A DNA stretch of 29,080 nt from Lentisphaeria bacterium UBA1791. Its GTDB lineage: Bacteria > Verrucomicrobiota > Lentisphaeria > Victivallales > Victivallaceae. Below the pieces are notes generated by a model. The model did no database searches. It saw nothing but the letters and a program-made list of their open reading frames with translations, and was not told the DNA's origin. The translations under genes and the position numbers were made by a program. Location of the stretch: contig DCFZ01000058.1 of assembly GCA_002314455.1 (NCBI GenBank), forward strand, positions 1 through 29,080, written 5' to 3'. Positions 1-8,803 of this stretch are shown piece after piece (within the stretch, counting starts at the first letter, position 1; every line of letters begins with the position of its first letter).

Positions 1-135
1 TGTGTCATAAACCGTCGAAGAACCGAAAACTTGATTGAAAATCAGTTTTCAGCCGTTTTGCTTTTCGCGCTGACGCGCTCCACACCTCGCGGCGTTGCCG
101 CGAGATCACCATTTGCATATGCCGACGTTGTTTTA

Positions 136-171
136 GTCTGACAAGTCCGACAAGTCCGACAAGTCTGACAA
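136..171. repeat. 9-bp tandem repeat, four copies
   Basis: Four head-to-tail copies of GTCYGACAA lie here; copies 1 and 4 carry T and copies 2 and 3 carry C at the fourth base. The array is flanked by GC-rich hairpins. It is not in a plausible gene. Confidence 0.85.
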
Positions 172-223
172 AGACGCTCATATCGCGGCGTCGCCGCGAA
201 ATGAACTTTTGTTTCTTTTTCGC

Positions 224-252
224 TTGAAAAGCGTCGCGCGCGATGCTACATT
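224..252 (+). promoter_or_regulatory. Sigma-70-type promoter of cysS
   Basis: A -35 box TTGAAA (224-229) is separated by exactly 17 bp from a -10 box TACATT (247-252). The predicted transcript would begin near 259, about 59 nt before the cysS start. The same layout recurs before nine other transcription units in this window. Confidence 0.65.
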
Positions 253-317
253 TAAAAAAATACGATATGCGTCGGCGTTTATACGCGCGCGCGATATTTT
301 TGGAAATCAGGTAAATT

Positions 318-1733
<1,416 letters not shown>

Positions 1734-1757
1734 TTTCCTTGTAGGAGGAGCATCACC

Positions 1758-3227
1758 ATGACGGAATCCAGCTGGAAGGAATTAAGCGCCTTTGCGCAAT
1801 ATCTGCAAGGCGATGGTCTCGCCAGCGCCAACGACTGCGACGCGTGGCTCGCCGAATGCGGCGAAGACGCCACGCTTGAGAGCTTTGCGCAGGTTGCGCT
1901 CAATCACCTCGCCGAAGGGCGCGACGACAGCGACGTGCAGGCGTTGATCGCGCGCATTCAGCAGTTGATCGACGCCGCCGTCGGCCAAGCGCAGGCGCAA
2001 GTGCAACCGGTCGCCCAGGCGCAAGCGCAACCTCAACCGGTCGGTTCGACCACGGCCGTTTATCACAGTTTGCCGAGTTTCAGCGACATCGCTGATTTGA
2101 GCGATGCCGAACTTGCGGAAAAAATGCGCGTGATGCTCTCGTCGTTGCGTTCGATGGGGTGCAGTGACTTTCACCTTGACGCGGGGGCGGCGCCTTTCGT
2201 GCGCCGCAATCTGGCAGTTGAGCGCATCAGCGATTATGTCCTGACGGAAAACGATGCGCAGAGGCTCAACTTCTCGTTGCTGACCGACGCGCAGAAAGCG
2301 GATTTTCTCGAGCATCACGATTTCGGATATGCGCTTGAGCTTGGCGGCGAACGTTTCCGCGTGGCGCTGATGGATACCAAAAGCGGCGTCTGCGGCAGTT
2401 ACCGTCTGGTCGCCCGCGAAGTACAGCCGTTGGAAGCGCTCGGATTTCTGCCCGAAGACTCGGTCGCCATCCGCCGGTTGCTCGATTACAACAACGGATT
2501 GATTCTCGTGACCGGGCCGATCGGCGCCGGCAAGACGACGACGCTCGCGCGGCTGACCGACCTCATCAACGAGAAACGGCACGATCACATCATTTCGATC
2601 GAAGATCCGATCGAGATTGTCCATCAATCGAAAAACTGTCAGGTCACCCAGCGGCAGATCGGCAAGCACACGGTGAGTTATTCGCGCGCGCTCAAAGCCG
2701 CACTCCGCGAAGACCCCGACGTCATCATCATCGGCGAGATGCGCGATCTCGAAACGATCGAAAACGCGATCACCGCTTCGGAAACGGGCCACCTCGTCAT
2801 CGGCACGTTGCACACGAGCGACGCGGGCAACACGATGAACCGCATCCTCGACGTCTTTCCGCCGAACCAGCAGCCGCAGATCCGCGCGATGACTTCCGTC
2901 AGCTTGCGCGGCATCATCTGTCAGAAGTTGATTCCCAACGGGATGGGCGGCGTCGAAATGATCTACGAGATCTTGCTCAACTCGATGGCGGTCGCCAATT
3001 TGATCAGCGATGGCAAGACCTTTCAGTTGCAGTCGACGATGGCGGTTTCCCGCAAGCAGGGTATGTGCACGTTTGACCAGTGCATTCTGGAAAAATTCAT
3101 GCTGGGGCGGATCACCCGCGACGCGGCGCTGCCCTATATGAGCGATCCCGCCAATATCGAACAGCTCAACCGCCACTGGGCGGTCGCGCAGGCTCAGGCG
3201 CAGGAACAGGCAAAACGGAAACACTAA
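1758..3227 (+). CDS. PilT-family ATPase with N-terminal extension
   Basis: This is a PilT/PilU-family hexameric secretion ATPase, the motor type that retracts type IV pili at the inner-membrane base. Visible motifs are Walker A GPIGAGKT (253-260), the Asp box EDPIEI (282-287), Walker B DPDVIIIGEMRD (319-330) and the His box ending GTLHTSDA (about 349-356). The PilT N-terminal domain starts near residue 120 (CSDFHLDAG). The first ~115 residues are unusual: a predicted-helical segment followed by a Gln/Ala-rich linker at about 76-95. The protein also ends in a Gln/Ala-rich tail. A strong AGGAGG site at 1743-1748 fixes the start. The gene sits 24 nt after cysS and 21 nt before a shorter PilT paralogue. 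The exact role (retraction motor, accessory PilU-like, or other) cannot be decided from sequence. Confidence 0.9.
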   Translation: MTESSWKELSAFAQYLQGDGLASANDCDAWLAECGEDATLESFAQVALNHLAEGRDDSDVQALIARIQQLIDAAVGQAQAQVQPVAQAQAQPQPVGSTTAVYHSLPSFSDIADLSDAELAEKMRVMLSSLRSMGCSDFHLDAGAAPFVRRNLAVERISDYVLTENDAQRLNFSLLTDAQKADFLEHHDFGYALELGGERFRVALMDTKSGVCGSYRLVAREVQPLEALGFLPEDSVAIRRLLDYNNGLILVTGPIGAGKTTTLARLTDLINEKRHDHIISIEDPIEIVHQSKNCQVTQRQIGKHTVSYSRALKAALREDPDVIIIGEMRDLETIENAITASETGHLVIGTLHTSDAGNTMNRILDVFPPNQQPQIRAMTSVSLRGIICQKLIPNGMGGVEMIYEILLNSMAVANLISDGKTFQLQSTMAVSRKQGMCTFDQCILEKFMLGRITRDAALPYMSDPANIEQLNRHWAVAQAQAQEQAKRKH

Positions 3228-3248
3228 TTTTTACGGGAAAATACGACT

Positions 3249-4352
3249 ATGGCACAGGAACCTAAAATCAACGCCTATTTGCGGCAGATGCTGTCGCTCG
3301 GCGGCTCCGACTTGCACCTTTCGGTCGATTATCCGGCAAAAGCGCGGATCCACGGCGTTTTACAGCCGCTGGACGATCAGGTTTTGACGGCAGAAGCCAT
3401 CCGCGAACTGATGCAGGAAATCTGTCTGCCCGAAAAGCGGTGGGCGACATTTCTTGAAAAACGCGATCTCGATTTCGCGCACGAGATCCCCGGTCTTGCG
3501 CGTTTCCGTTGCAACTATCTTTACAATTACCACGGCATGGGGTGCGTGCTCCGGCAGATTCCGAGCCGCATCATGACGATCGACGAACTGCATCTGCCGC
3601 AGGTGTTGAAAGATATCTGCGAGATCAAGAGCGGCCTCGTGCTCGTGACCGGTCCCACCGGCAGCGGCAAGTCGACGACGCTCGCCGCGATGGTCAATCA
3701 CATCAATATGCATCACAGCCGCCACATCATCACGGTCGAGGACCCGATTGAATTCGTGCATCAAAACGCATACAGTACGATTGTGCACCGCGAAGTCGGC
3801 ATTCACAGCGATTCCTTTCCGCAGGCGTTGCGCGGCGCGATGCGCTCCGACCCCGATATTCTGCTGATCGGCGAAATGCGCGACAATGAAACGATCCGGC
3901 TCGGGCTGACCTGTGCGACGATGGGCATGCTGGTCTTTGCCACGTTGCACACCAACAACGCCCCCAAGACGATCGACCGCGTGATCGACGCTTTCCCCGC
4001 CGACGAGCAAGCGCAGATCAGAACGATGCTCGCCGAATGTCTGCAGGGCGTCGTTTCCCAGTTGCTCTGCCGCACCCGCGACGGCGGCCGCGTCGCCGTC
4101 CACGAAGTGTTGCTCTGGTCGGATGCGTTGCCCAATACAATCCGCACCGGGCAGATTTCCGGCATCCGCACGATCATCGACGCCGGCGTGGGGCGCGGAA
4201 TGTGCTCGATGGACAATTCGATCGCTGAACAGTACGAAAACGGCGTCATCTCGGCGGAAGAAGCCTATATGAAAGCCAACGACAAACAGCGTTTCCTCGG
4301 CGCCATGCAGGCGGAGGAAAAGGCGATGCGCGCCGCGATGAACCGGGGGTAG
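3249..4352 (+). CDS. pilT: PilT-type twitching motility ATPase
   Basis: This 367-residue protein has normal PilT length and no N-terminal extension. It carries the N-terminal GGSDLHLSV motif at about 18-26, Walker A GPTGSGKS (135-142), the Asp box VEDPIEF (about 163-169), Walker B DPDILLIGEMRD (201-212) and the His box ending ATLHTNNA. PilT hydrolyses ATP to disassemble the type IV pilus, giving retraction and twitching. It follows the longer PilT-family paralogue after 21 nt and precedes thiL by 9 nt. The C-terminal region around residues 275-335 departs from PilT norms (Cys-rich, WSDALPNTIRTG), so it may instead correspond to the PilU-like partner. No pilin or assembly genes are in the window. 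Confidence 0.9.
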   Translation: MAQEPKINAYLRQMLSLGGSDLHLSVDYPAKARIHGVLQPLDDQVLTAEAIRELMQEICLPEKRWATFLEKRDLDFAHEIPGLARFRCNYLYNYHGMGCVLRQIPSRIMTIDELHLPQVLKDICEIKSGLVLVTGPTGSGKSTTLAAMVNHINMHHSRHIITVEDPIEFVHQNAYSTIVHREVGIHSDSFPQALRGAMRSDPDILLIGEMRDNETIRLGLTCATMGMLVFATLHTNNAPKTIDRVIDAFPADEQAQIRTMLAECLQGVVSQLLCRTRDGGRVAVHEVLLWSDALPNTIRTGQISGIRTIIDAGVGRGMCSMDNSIAEQYENGVISAEEAYMKANDKQRFLGAMQAEEKAMRAAMNRG

Positions 4353-4361
4353 ATCATCCCG

Positions 4362-5234
4362 ATGTTGGAGGAATTGAAAATCGTCCGCCAATTGGAAAAG
4401 CTTTTTCCCGTTGGCCGTGACGTCCTGACCGGCATCGGCGACGATTGCGCCGTTTTGTCGGTCGGCGGCAAAATTTTGCTCGCCGCGGCGGATCAGGTGA
4501 TCGAAAACATCCATTTCACGCCGGAAACGTCGCCCGTCGCGGCGGGGAAAAAACTTCTGCTTCGCAACGTCAGCGATATCGCGGCGATGGGGGGCGCTCC
4601 GCGCTGGGCGATCCTGACCGTCGCCGTCAACGGTCGCGACGAGCAGTACGTTTTGGATTTCTGCCGCGGCGTCGCCGAAGCGGCGGCACTTTTTGACGTT
4701 TCCGTCATCGGCGGCGATACCGCTTCGTTGCCGGCAAAAGGCGTTGTGGCGACGCTGACGATTTTAGGCGAAGCGCCCCCGACCGGCGCGGTGACGCGAA
4801 GCGGCGCCAAGCCGGGGGATTACCTCTACGTGACGGGCAGGATCGGCAACTCCTTTCTTTCCGGGCGGCACTTGGATTTTATGCCGCGAGTCGCCGAAGG
4901 GCGTTTCCTTGCGGAGCATCACCTCGCGTCGGCGATGCTCGACGTGAGCGACGGATTGCTGCTCGACGCCGCGCGCTTGGCGAAAGCTTCTCAAGTGGAT
5001 TTGCTGATCGAGCCGGAAAAAGTGCCGCTTCACGCGGATGCTTGTGCGCCGCAGGCGTGGAGCGACGGCGAGGATTACGAATTGATTTTCACATCCCCCG
5101 AAAAACTGGAAAAGCTGGAGGATGAAGCGCTCGTTCCCGTCAGCTGTTGGGGGCGCTGTGTTTCCGGCAGCGGCAGACTTCTTGATCGCGATGGAAAACC
5201 TTTTCAAAGTGAAAGACTTGGTTATGAACATTGA
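4362..5234 (+). CDS. thiL: Thiamine-monophosphate kinase
   Basis: ThiL phosphorylates thiamine monophosphate to thiamine pyrophosphate, the last step of cofactor synthesis. The 290-residue protein shows the family landmarks: GIGDDCAV (24-31) with metal-binding aspartates, NVSDIAAMGG (69-78), VIGGDT (115-120) and LDVSDGLL (193-200). It is somewhat shorter than typical ThiL (about 310-330), with the reduction in the C-terminal half. It starts 9 nt after the PilT gene and its 3' end overlaps the likely tsaE start by 11 nt, so translational coupling is plausible. No thiamine riboswitch precedes it, which fits its position inside an operon. Confidence 0.93.
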   Translation: MLEELKIVRQLEKLFPVGRDVLTGIGDDCAVLSVGGKILLAAADQVIENIHFTPETSPVAAGKKLLLRNVSDIAAMGGAPRWAILTVAVNGRDEQYVLDFCRGVAEAAALFDVSVIGGDTASLPAKGVVATLTILGEAPPTGAVTRSGAKPGDYLYVTGRIGNSFLSGRHLDFMPRVAEGRFLAEHHLASAMLDVSDGLLLDAARLAKASQVDLLIEPEKVPLHADACAPQAWSDGEDYELIFTSPEKLEKLEDEALVPVSCWGRCVSGSGRLLDRDGKPFQSERLGYEH

Positions 5235-5655
5235 AGAAACGTTGATCTCTCATTCCGAAGCGGAAACGGAAGCGCTCGGCGCAAAAATCGCCGGCGCTTT
5301 GCCGCGCGGAAGCGTCGTGCTCTTGCGCGGCAATCTCGGCGCCGGCAAGACGGTTTTTGCGCGCGGCTTTGCGCGCGGTCTCGGCGTCGACGAAGCGGTT
5401 TCCAGCCCGACTTACACGATCGTTCAGGAGTATGAACTTGCCGGCGGCGGCAGGCTTTACCACCTTGACCTTTACCGCATCAGCGGCGTCGCGGCAGCGC
5501 TGGATTTCGGCATCGACGAATTTTTGAGCGAAAAAAAATCGATCTCTTTGATCGAGTGGCCGGAGCGCATCGAATCGCTCTTGCCGGAAAATGCCGTAAC
5601 CATCGAGATCATTCACCAGGGCGAGGCGGAAAGAGAGATCCATGTGCGGCGTTGA
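5224..5655 (+). CDS. tsaE: tRNA t6A biosynthesis ATPase TsaE
   Basis: TsaE is the small ATPase that, with TsaB and TsaD, makes N6-threonylcarbamoyladenosine at position 37 of ANN-decoding tRNAs. From the chosen ATG the protein has 143 residues, a normal length. The P-loop GNLGAGKT lies at about 36-43, SSPTYTIVQEY follows at about 60-70, then YHLDLYR and the conserved IEWPERI near 109-115. Upstream in-frame ATGs at 5122 and 5191 would add a non-conserved extension inside thiL, so I prefer 5224, although its ribosome-binding site is weak. It overlaps thiL by 11 nt and the following membrane protease by 14 nt. mtaB, which methylthiolates t6A, is elsewhere in this window. Confidence 0.93.
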   Translation: MNIEETLISHSEAETEALGAKIAGALPRGSVVLLRGNLGAGKTVFARGFARGLGVDEAVSSPTYTIVQEYELAGGGRLYHLDLYRISGVAAALDFGIDEFLSEKKSISLIEWPERIESLLPENAVTIEIIHQGEAEREIHVRR

Positions 5656-6343
5656 ACGAAAATTTCCGGAAAAGCTTCCGTGGCAGGCGGCGCTGTGGAT
5701 CGTGTTTTTGTCACTTTTCTTTTCGCACGTTTTCCCGTCCTTGTCAGCCTTTTTGATCTATTTTTTCAAACTTCCCGTCAAACCTTTGCTCGGACTTGTT
5801 CTTGAGGGGCATCTTCCCGTTGTTCTGGCGCTCCTTTTGATCAGCATTACACTCTATGCGGCAAACGCAAAATGGGTCGTACATTTTTTGACGGGGCGGG
5901 ATTTGGGCGTCATTTTGCTCTGTTGGATTATCTCCATCTTTGGAGTCGGGTACATCAGCAACGCATGGAAATATTTGTTGCATCATTACCACATGAATTT
6001 TGTGGAAACGCAAGCTACGATCAAGATCGCGCAAAATTGTTCATCGACGGTTTTCTGGGTGCTCTTTCTCCTGACCGCGATCATCGTCCCCGTCTTTGAG
6101 GAAATCTGCTACCGGCGGGCGCTTTTTTCGCTGATTTCCCCGCTGGGCAAATGGCCGGCGTGTATTTTGACCGCCGGGATCTTCAGCGCGATTCATTTCT
6201 ATATCGCGGTGTTCCCCGGATTGTGGTTTTTTGCCATCATCTTGCAGTTGAGCTTTTTCAAGACGAAAAATCTCGCCGTGCCGATTATGATCCACGCCTT
6301 GTTCAATGCGACTTCCATGCTGGCGTCGCATTACTGCTGTTAA
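5642..6343 (+). CDS. CPBP-family intramembrane protease
   Basis: This is a 233-residue polytopic membrane protein of the CPBP (CaaX protease and bacteriocin-processing, Abi) family. The motifs expected for the metal-dependent glutamic protease fold are visible: EEICYR (153-158, the EExxxR box), FSAIH (181-185, FxxxH) and HALFN (218-222, HxxxN). Several hydrophobic segments, for example about 16-42, 56-75, 88-108, 136-152 and 191-206, support an integral membrane protein. The start overlaps the tsaE end by 14 nt with a purine-rich AGAGAG site just upstream. Its substrate cannot be inferred. It is the last gene of the plus-strand run and ends 8 nt from the convergent ftsZ stop. Confidence 0.88.
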   Translation: MCGVERKFPEKLPWQAALWIVFLSLFFSHVFPSLSAFLIYFFKLPVKPLLGLVLEGHLPVVLALLLISITLYAANAKWVVHFLTGRDLGVILLCWIISIFGVGYISNAWKYLLHHYHMNFVETQATIKIAQNCSSTVFWVLFLLTAIIVPVFEEICYRRALFSLISPLGKWPACILTAGIFSAIHFYIAVFPGLWFFAIILQLSFFKTKNLAVPIMIHALFNATSMLASHYCC

Positions 6344-6351
6344 ACGGGAAA

Positions 6352-7542
6352 TTACTTGCTCCGCCGCACGACTTTGCCGCCGGTGATGGGGCAATTGTGC
6401 CGTTTGTAGGCCGGGATGTCAAGATCTTCGCTGTTCCACAAGACGGCGATCGTGCCTTCCATAACGCCCTTTTTGGTGTCGTCGAAATTGAAAGTCCCTT
6501 GCTCGATGCTGGAATCGGAATTTTTGACGGCCTTTTTCGAGCGGCTTGCCGCTGCGGCGCGATCGAGCATCCCGCGTTCGTTGGCGCGTTCATCGTATTT
6601 GATTGCCAAGGCGGAAATCTGGAGCGTGCCGCGCCATAATTCCGACGTTGCCGCCCCGGTGAAAAGCTCCCCGTTTTCCGGCGTGTACTTGGAAATGAGA
6701 TCCATCGCCGTTTTGGCTTCCTTGAGCGAAAGTTCGGGGCCGCCGAGCACCGAGAAAATGACGGCGTCCGCCTGCGCAAGGCGATCCGTGCCGCCGAGCA
6801 TCGGGCTTTGCAGAAGCTTTTCAACGGCGTCGTTGATGCGGTCGTCGCTTTGCTCGCCCTGGACGACGCCGACGCCGATGGCGCAGCGGCTGTGCCCCGT
6901 CTGAAGCAGTTGCGCCAGATCGCTGAATGAACTGCTGAAAAGGTTTCCCGCCGTCAGAATGGCGGTCAGCGAGAGGATCGTGCGCGACATTTCCTGATCG
7001 GCGAGCCGGAAAGCGTCGGCGAGCGGCGTTTTTTCATCCAGCGAAGAAAAGAGCAGATCGTTGGGCAATGCCGCGACCGCATCGGCTGTCGAAAAGATGT
7101 TTTCATTGAGCGCTTTTTCCGCTTGCGCGGTGCGCCGGGAACCTTCCATCGCAAACGGCATGGAAAGAATGCAGAGCGTCGGCAGATGCAGTTTTGCCGC
7201 TTCGCTCAAGACGACCGGGATCCCGCCGGAAGCGGTACCGCCGCCGAGTCCGCCGATAATGACGACCATCGATCCCGCTTTCAACCGGGATGAGATCGCC
7301 GTGCGTTCGTGGGCGATGGCGCGCTGACCGTCGAGGACGTTTCCGCCGCAACCGCGGCCGTTTCGCCACGATTCCGCGGCGAGCAATACGTTGCTTTCCG
7401 GAAGCCCCGTTTCGCGGAGCGAGCGGCGGTCGGTATCAATCGCCAGCGGCAGAATATCGCGCTTTTCCGGCATTTCGCGCATTTCCGAAAGCATGCGGCA
7501 TCCGGCGCCGCCAATGGCAAGGACAATGATCGGTTTTTCCAT
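6352..7542 (-). CDS. ftsZ: Divergent cell-division GTPase FtsZ
   Basis: FtsZ polymerises into the division ring at mid-cell. The 396-residue protein has an N-terminal Gly-rich loop (IGGAG, 10-14), the tubulin signature as GGLGGGTASG (97-106, classically GGGTGTG) and, near the end, DLDIPAYKR (374-382), which matches the conserved C-terminal peptide that binds FtsA/ZipA. It therefore looks like a real division FtsZ. The T7 synergy loop is unusual: an ungapped alignment with the E. coli stretch GLMNVDFADV gives NLFSSSFSDL (200-209), so the first catalytic Asp becomes Ser205 and the Asn becomes Ser203, while the second Asp (208) is kept. It lies 12 nt after ftsA as the last gene of the lpxC-fabZ-ftsA-ftsZ operon. 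Confidence 0.88.
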   Translation of the reverse strand: MEKPIIVLAIGGAGCRMLSEMREMPEKRDILPLAIDTDRRSLRETGLPESNVLLAAESWRNGRGCGGNVLDGQRAIAHERTAISSRLKAGSMVVIIGGLGGGTASGGIPVVLSEAAKLHLPTLCILSMPFAMEGSRRTAQAEKALNENIFSTADAVAALPNDLLFSSLDEKTPLADAFRLADQEMSRTILSLTAILTAGNLFSSSFSDLAQLLQTGHSRCAIGVGVVQGEQSDDRINDAVEKLLQSPMLGGTDRLAQADAVIFSVLGGPELSLKEAKTAMDLISKYTPENGELFTGAATSELWRGTLQISALAIKYDERANERGMLDRAAAASRSKKAVKNSDSSIEQGTFNFDDTKKGVMEGTIAVLWNSEDLDIPAYKRHNCPITGGKVVRRSK

Positions 7543-7554
7543 GGTGACGATTCT

Positions 7555-8790
7555 CTATTTTTTGGCGATGGGCAGCTTGCGGATCCCCCAGCTGACCAGA
7601 TGGTCGATCCAGGAGTCGGTTCTTTCTTCGCGTTGCGATGCGTAAAATCCGGCGACTTTCAAGGCGCCCCAAACGGCGCTGAACGCGGGGTCGTTCATTC
7701 CGGTGATCGCACCGCCGACGTCGGCGGGGCAGCGCACCTGACAGGTCAAGCCGAAAATCTTGCGGAACATTTCCGGCGCGCGCGAAAACTTGGCGCCGCC
7801 GCCGGTCAGCACGCCGCCGGAACCGAGGCTCTGCGGCGCGTTTTCCGCCGCCAGTTTCTGCCGGATGATCGAAAAGATTTCTTCCAGCCGGCAGTCGATC
7901 ACGGTGACGAATTCAGTGACCGGGATCTGGCGGATTGCCCCCGCCGCATTGCGGAATTCGATCGATTCCTGATGGGCGGAAATCGCCTGATCGAGCGTTC
8001 CCGACTGGATTAATTTCTTGCAAAGATCGAAATGCAAGTTGAAGGCGATCGAAAGGTCGTTGATGACGTGGTCGAAGCCGATCTGGATCATCCCGGAAGC
8101 GTGAATGCCGTGGTCGTATTCGAGCACGTACTCGGTGCATCCCGCCCCGAGGTCGACCAGCAGAACGCCGTTGCCGCGCTCGGCGTCGGAAAGGATTCCC
8201 TGATCCGCCGCAAGCGGCGAAAAGACGGGGTAGAGTTTTTCCGCTTCAAAACCGATGTTGGTCAACGCGCGCCGGAAGTTCCCGAGTTGCGAGGAAATCC
8301 CGTGGATGATATGGGCGTGCGTTTCCAGTTTCGTCGCCGTGTGACCGATCGGCTTGCCGACCCGGCGGTTGTCGACGAGAAAGAAACTCTCGGTGCTGTT
8401 GATGATCTCGCGGTCGGAAGCGAGGTTGAGCACTTTGGCGTCTTCGTTTGCCGCGGCGACCTCTTCCTCGGTGACGACGTGCTCCGCATTGCGGATGGTC
8501 GCATTGCCGACGCCGCGCTGAGAGGCGATGCCGCAACCGGTCACCAGAAAGGTGATGGCGCAACTGGCGTTGAAAAGATCGTTGCGGTCGACTTCACTGA
8601 TCGCGGTGTCCAGTTGCGACTGCAACTTGTCCATATCCTGGATCTCGCCCTTGACGACGCTGCCGGCGCTGGGGACGGAACCGCGGGCGATGATCCGCAC
8701 GGAATTTTCGCCTTCGGCTTCCCCCAGCAAAACGGTGATCTTGCTGGTGCCGAGTTCCACCGCGGTGACGATGTTGGAATGTTTTGCCAT
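7555..8790 (-). CDS. ftsA: Cell-division actin-like protein FtsA
   Basis: FtsA is the actin-like ATPase that tethers FtsZ to the inner membrane. From the ATG at 8790 the protein has 411 residues. The sequence shows the phosphate-1 loop VELGTSKITVLLGE near the start, the phosphate-2 motif LLVDLGAGCTEYVL in the middle and the adenosine motif GVLTGGGAKFSRA near residue 340. The extreme C-terminus, SWIDHLVSWGIRKL, is an amphipathic helix very like the E. coli membrane-targeting sequence. A further in-frame start at 8823 would overlap the preceding gene and add Arg-rich residues that do not fit, so I use 8790, 13 nt after the fabZ-like stop. It is followed 12 nt later by ftsZ, the standard pairing. 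Confidence 0.94.
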   Translation of the reverse strand: MAKHSNIVTAVELGTSKITVLLGEAEGENSVRIIARGSVPSAGSVVKGEIQDMDKLQSQLDTAISEVDRNDLFNASCAITFLVTGCGIASQRGVGNATIRNAEHVVTEEEVAAANEDAKVLNLASDREIINSTESFFLVDNRRVGKPIGHTATKLETHAHIIHGISSQLGNFRRALTNIGFEAEKLYPVFSPLAADQGILSDAERGNGVLLVDLGAGCTEYVLEYDHGIHASGMIQIGFDHVINDLSIAFNLHFDLCKKLIQSGTLDQAISAHQESIEFRNAAGAIRQIPVTEFVTVIDCRLEEIFSIIRQKLAAENAPQSLGSGGVLTGGGAKFSRAPEMFRKIFGLTCQVRCPADVGGAITGMNDPAFSAVWGALKVAGFYASQREERTDSWIDHLVSWGIRKLPIAKK

Positions 8791-8803
8791 AGTTCTGCCG
8801 TTT

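Larger units (their letters stand above)
1..317. other. Intergenic region with small hairpins and tandem repeats
   Basis: No convincing gene is seen here; the one open frame (from 209) overlaps the cysS promoter and looks like a shadow. The stretch holds a stem-loop at 36-51 (TGAAAA/TTTTCA), an 8-bp perfect stem at 86-104 (CTCGCGGC/GCCGCGAG), the palindrome GCATATGC at 115-122, a 9-bp tandem repeat at 136-171, and a second GC-rich stem at 183-199 (TCGCGGC/GCCGCGA) closely related to the first. The cysS promoter follows at 224-252. It resembles REP-like intergenic repeats. Confidence 0.6.

Noticed and set aside
4340..4362. Thiamine pyrophosphate riboswitch before thiL
   Set aside because: Only 9 nt separate thiL from the preceding gene; there is no room for the aptamer.
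1782..4514. Long minus-strand open frames opposite the PilT genes
   Set aside because: Same reason: antisense shadows of strongly conserved ATPase genes with clear start sites.
5122..5223. Longer TsaE start at 5122
   Set aside because: The extra 34 residues overlap thiL coding sequence, are not like TsaE, and give an unusual length.
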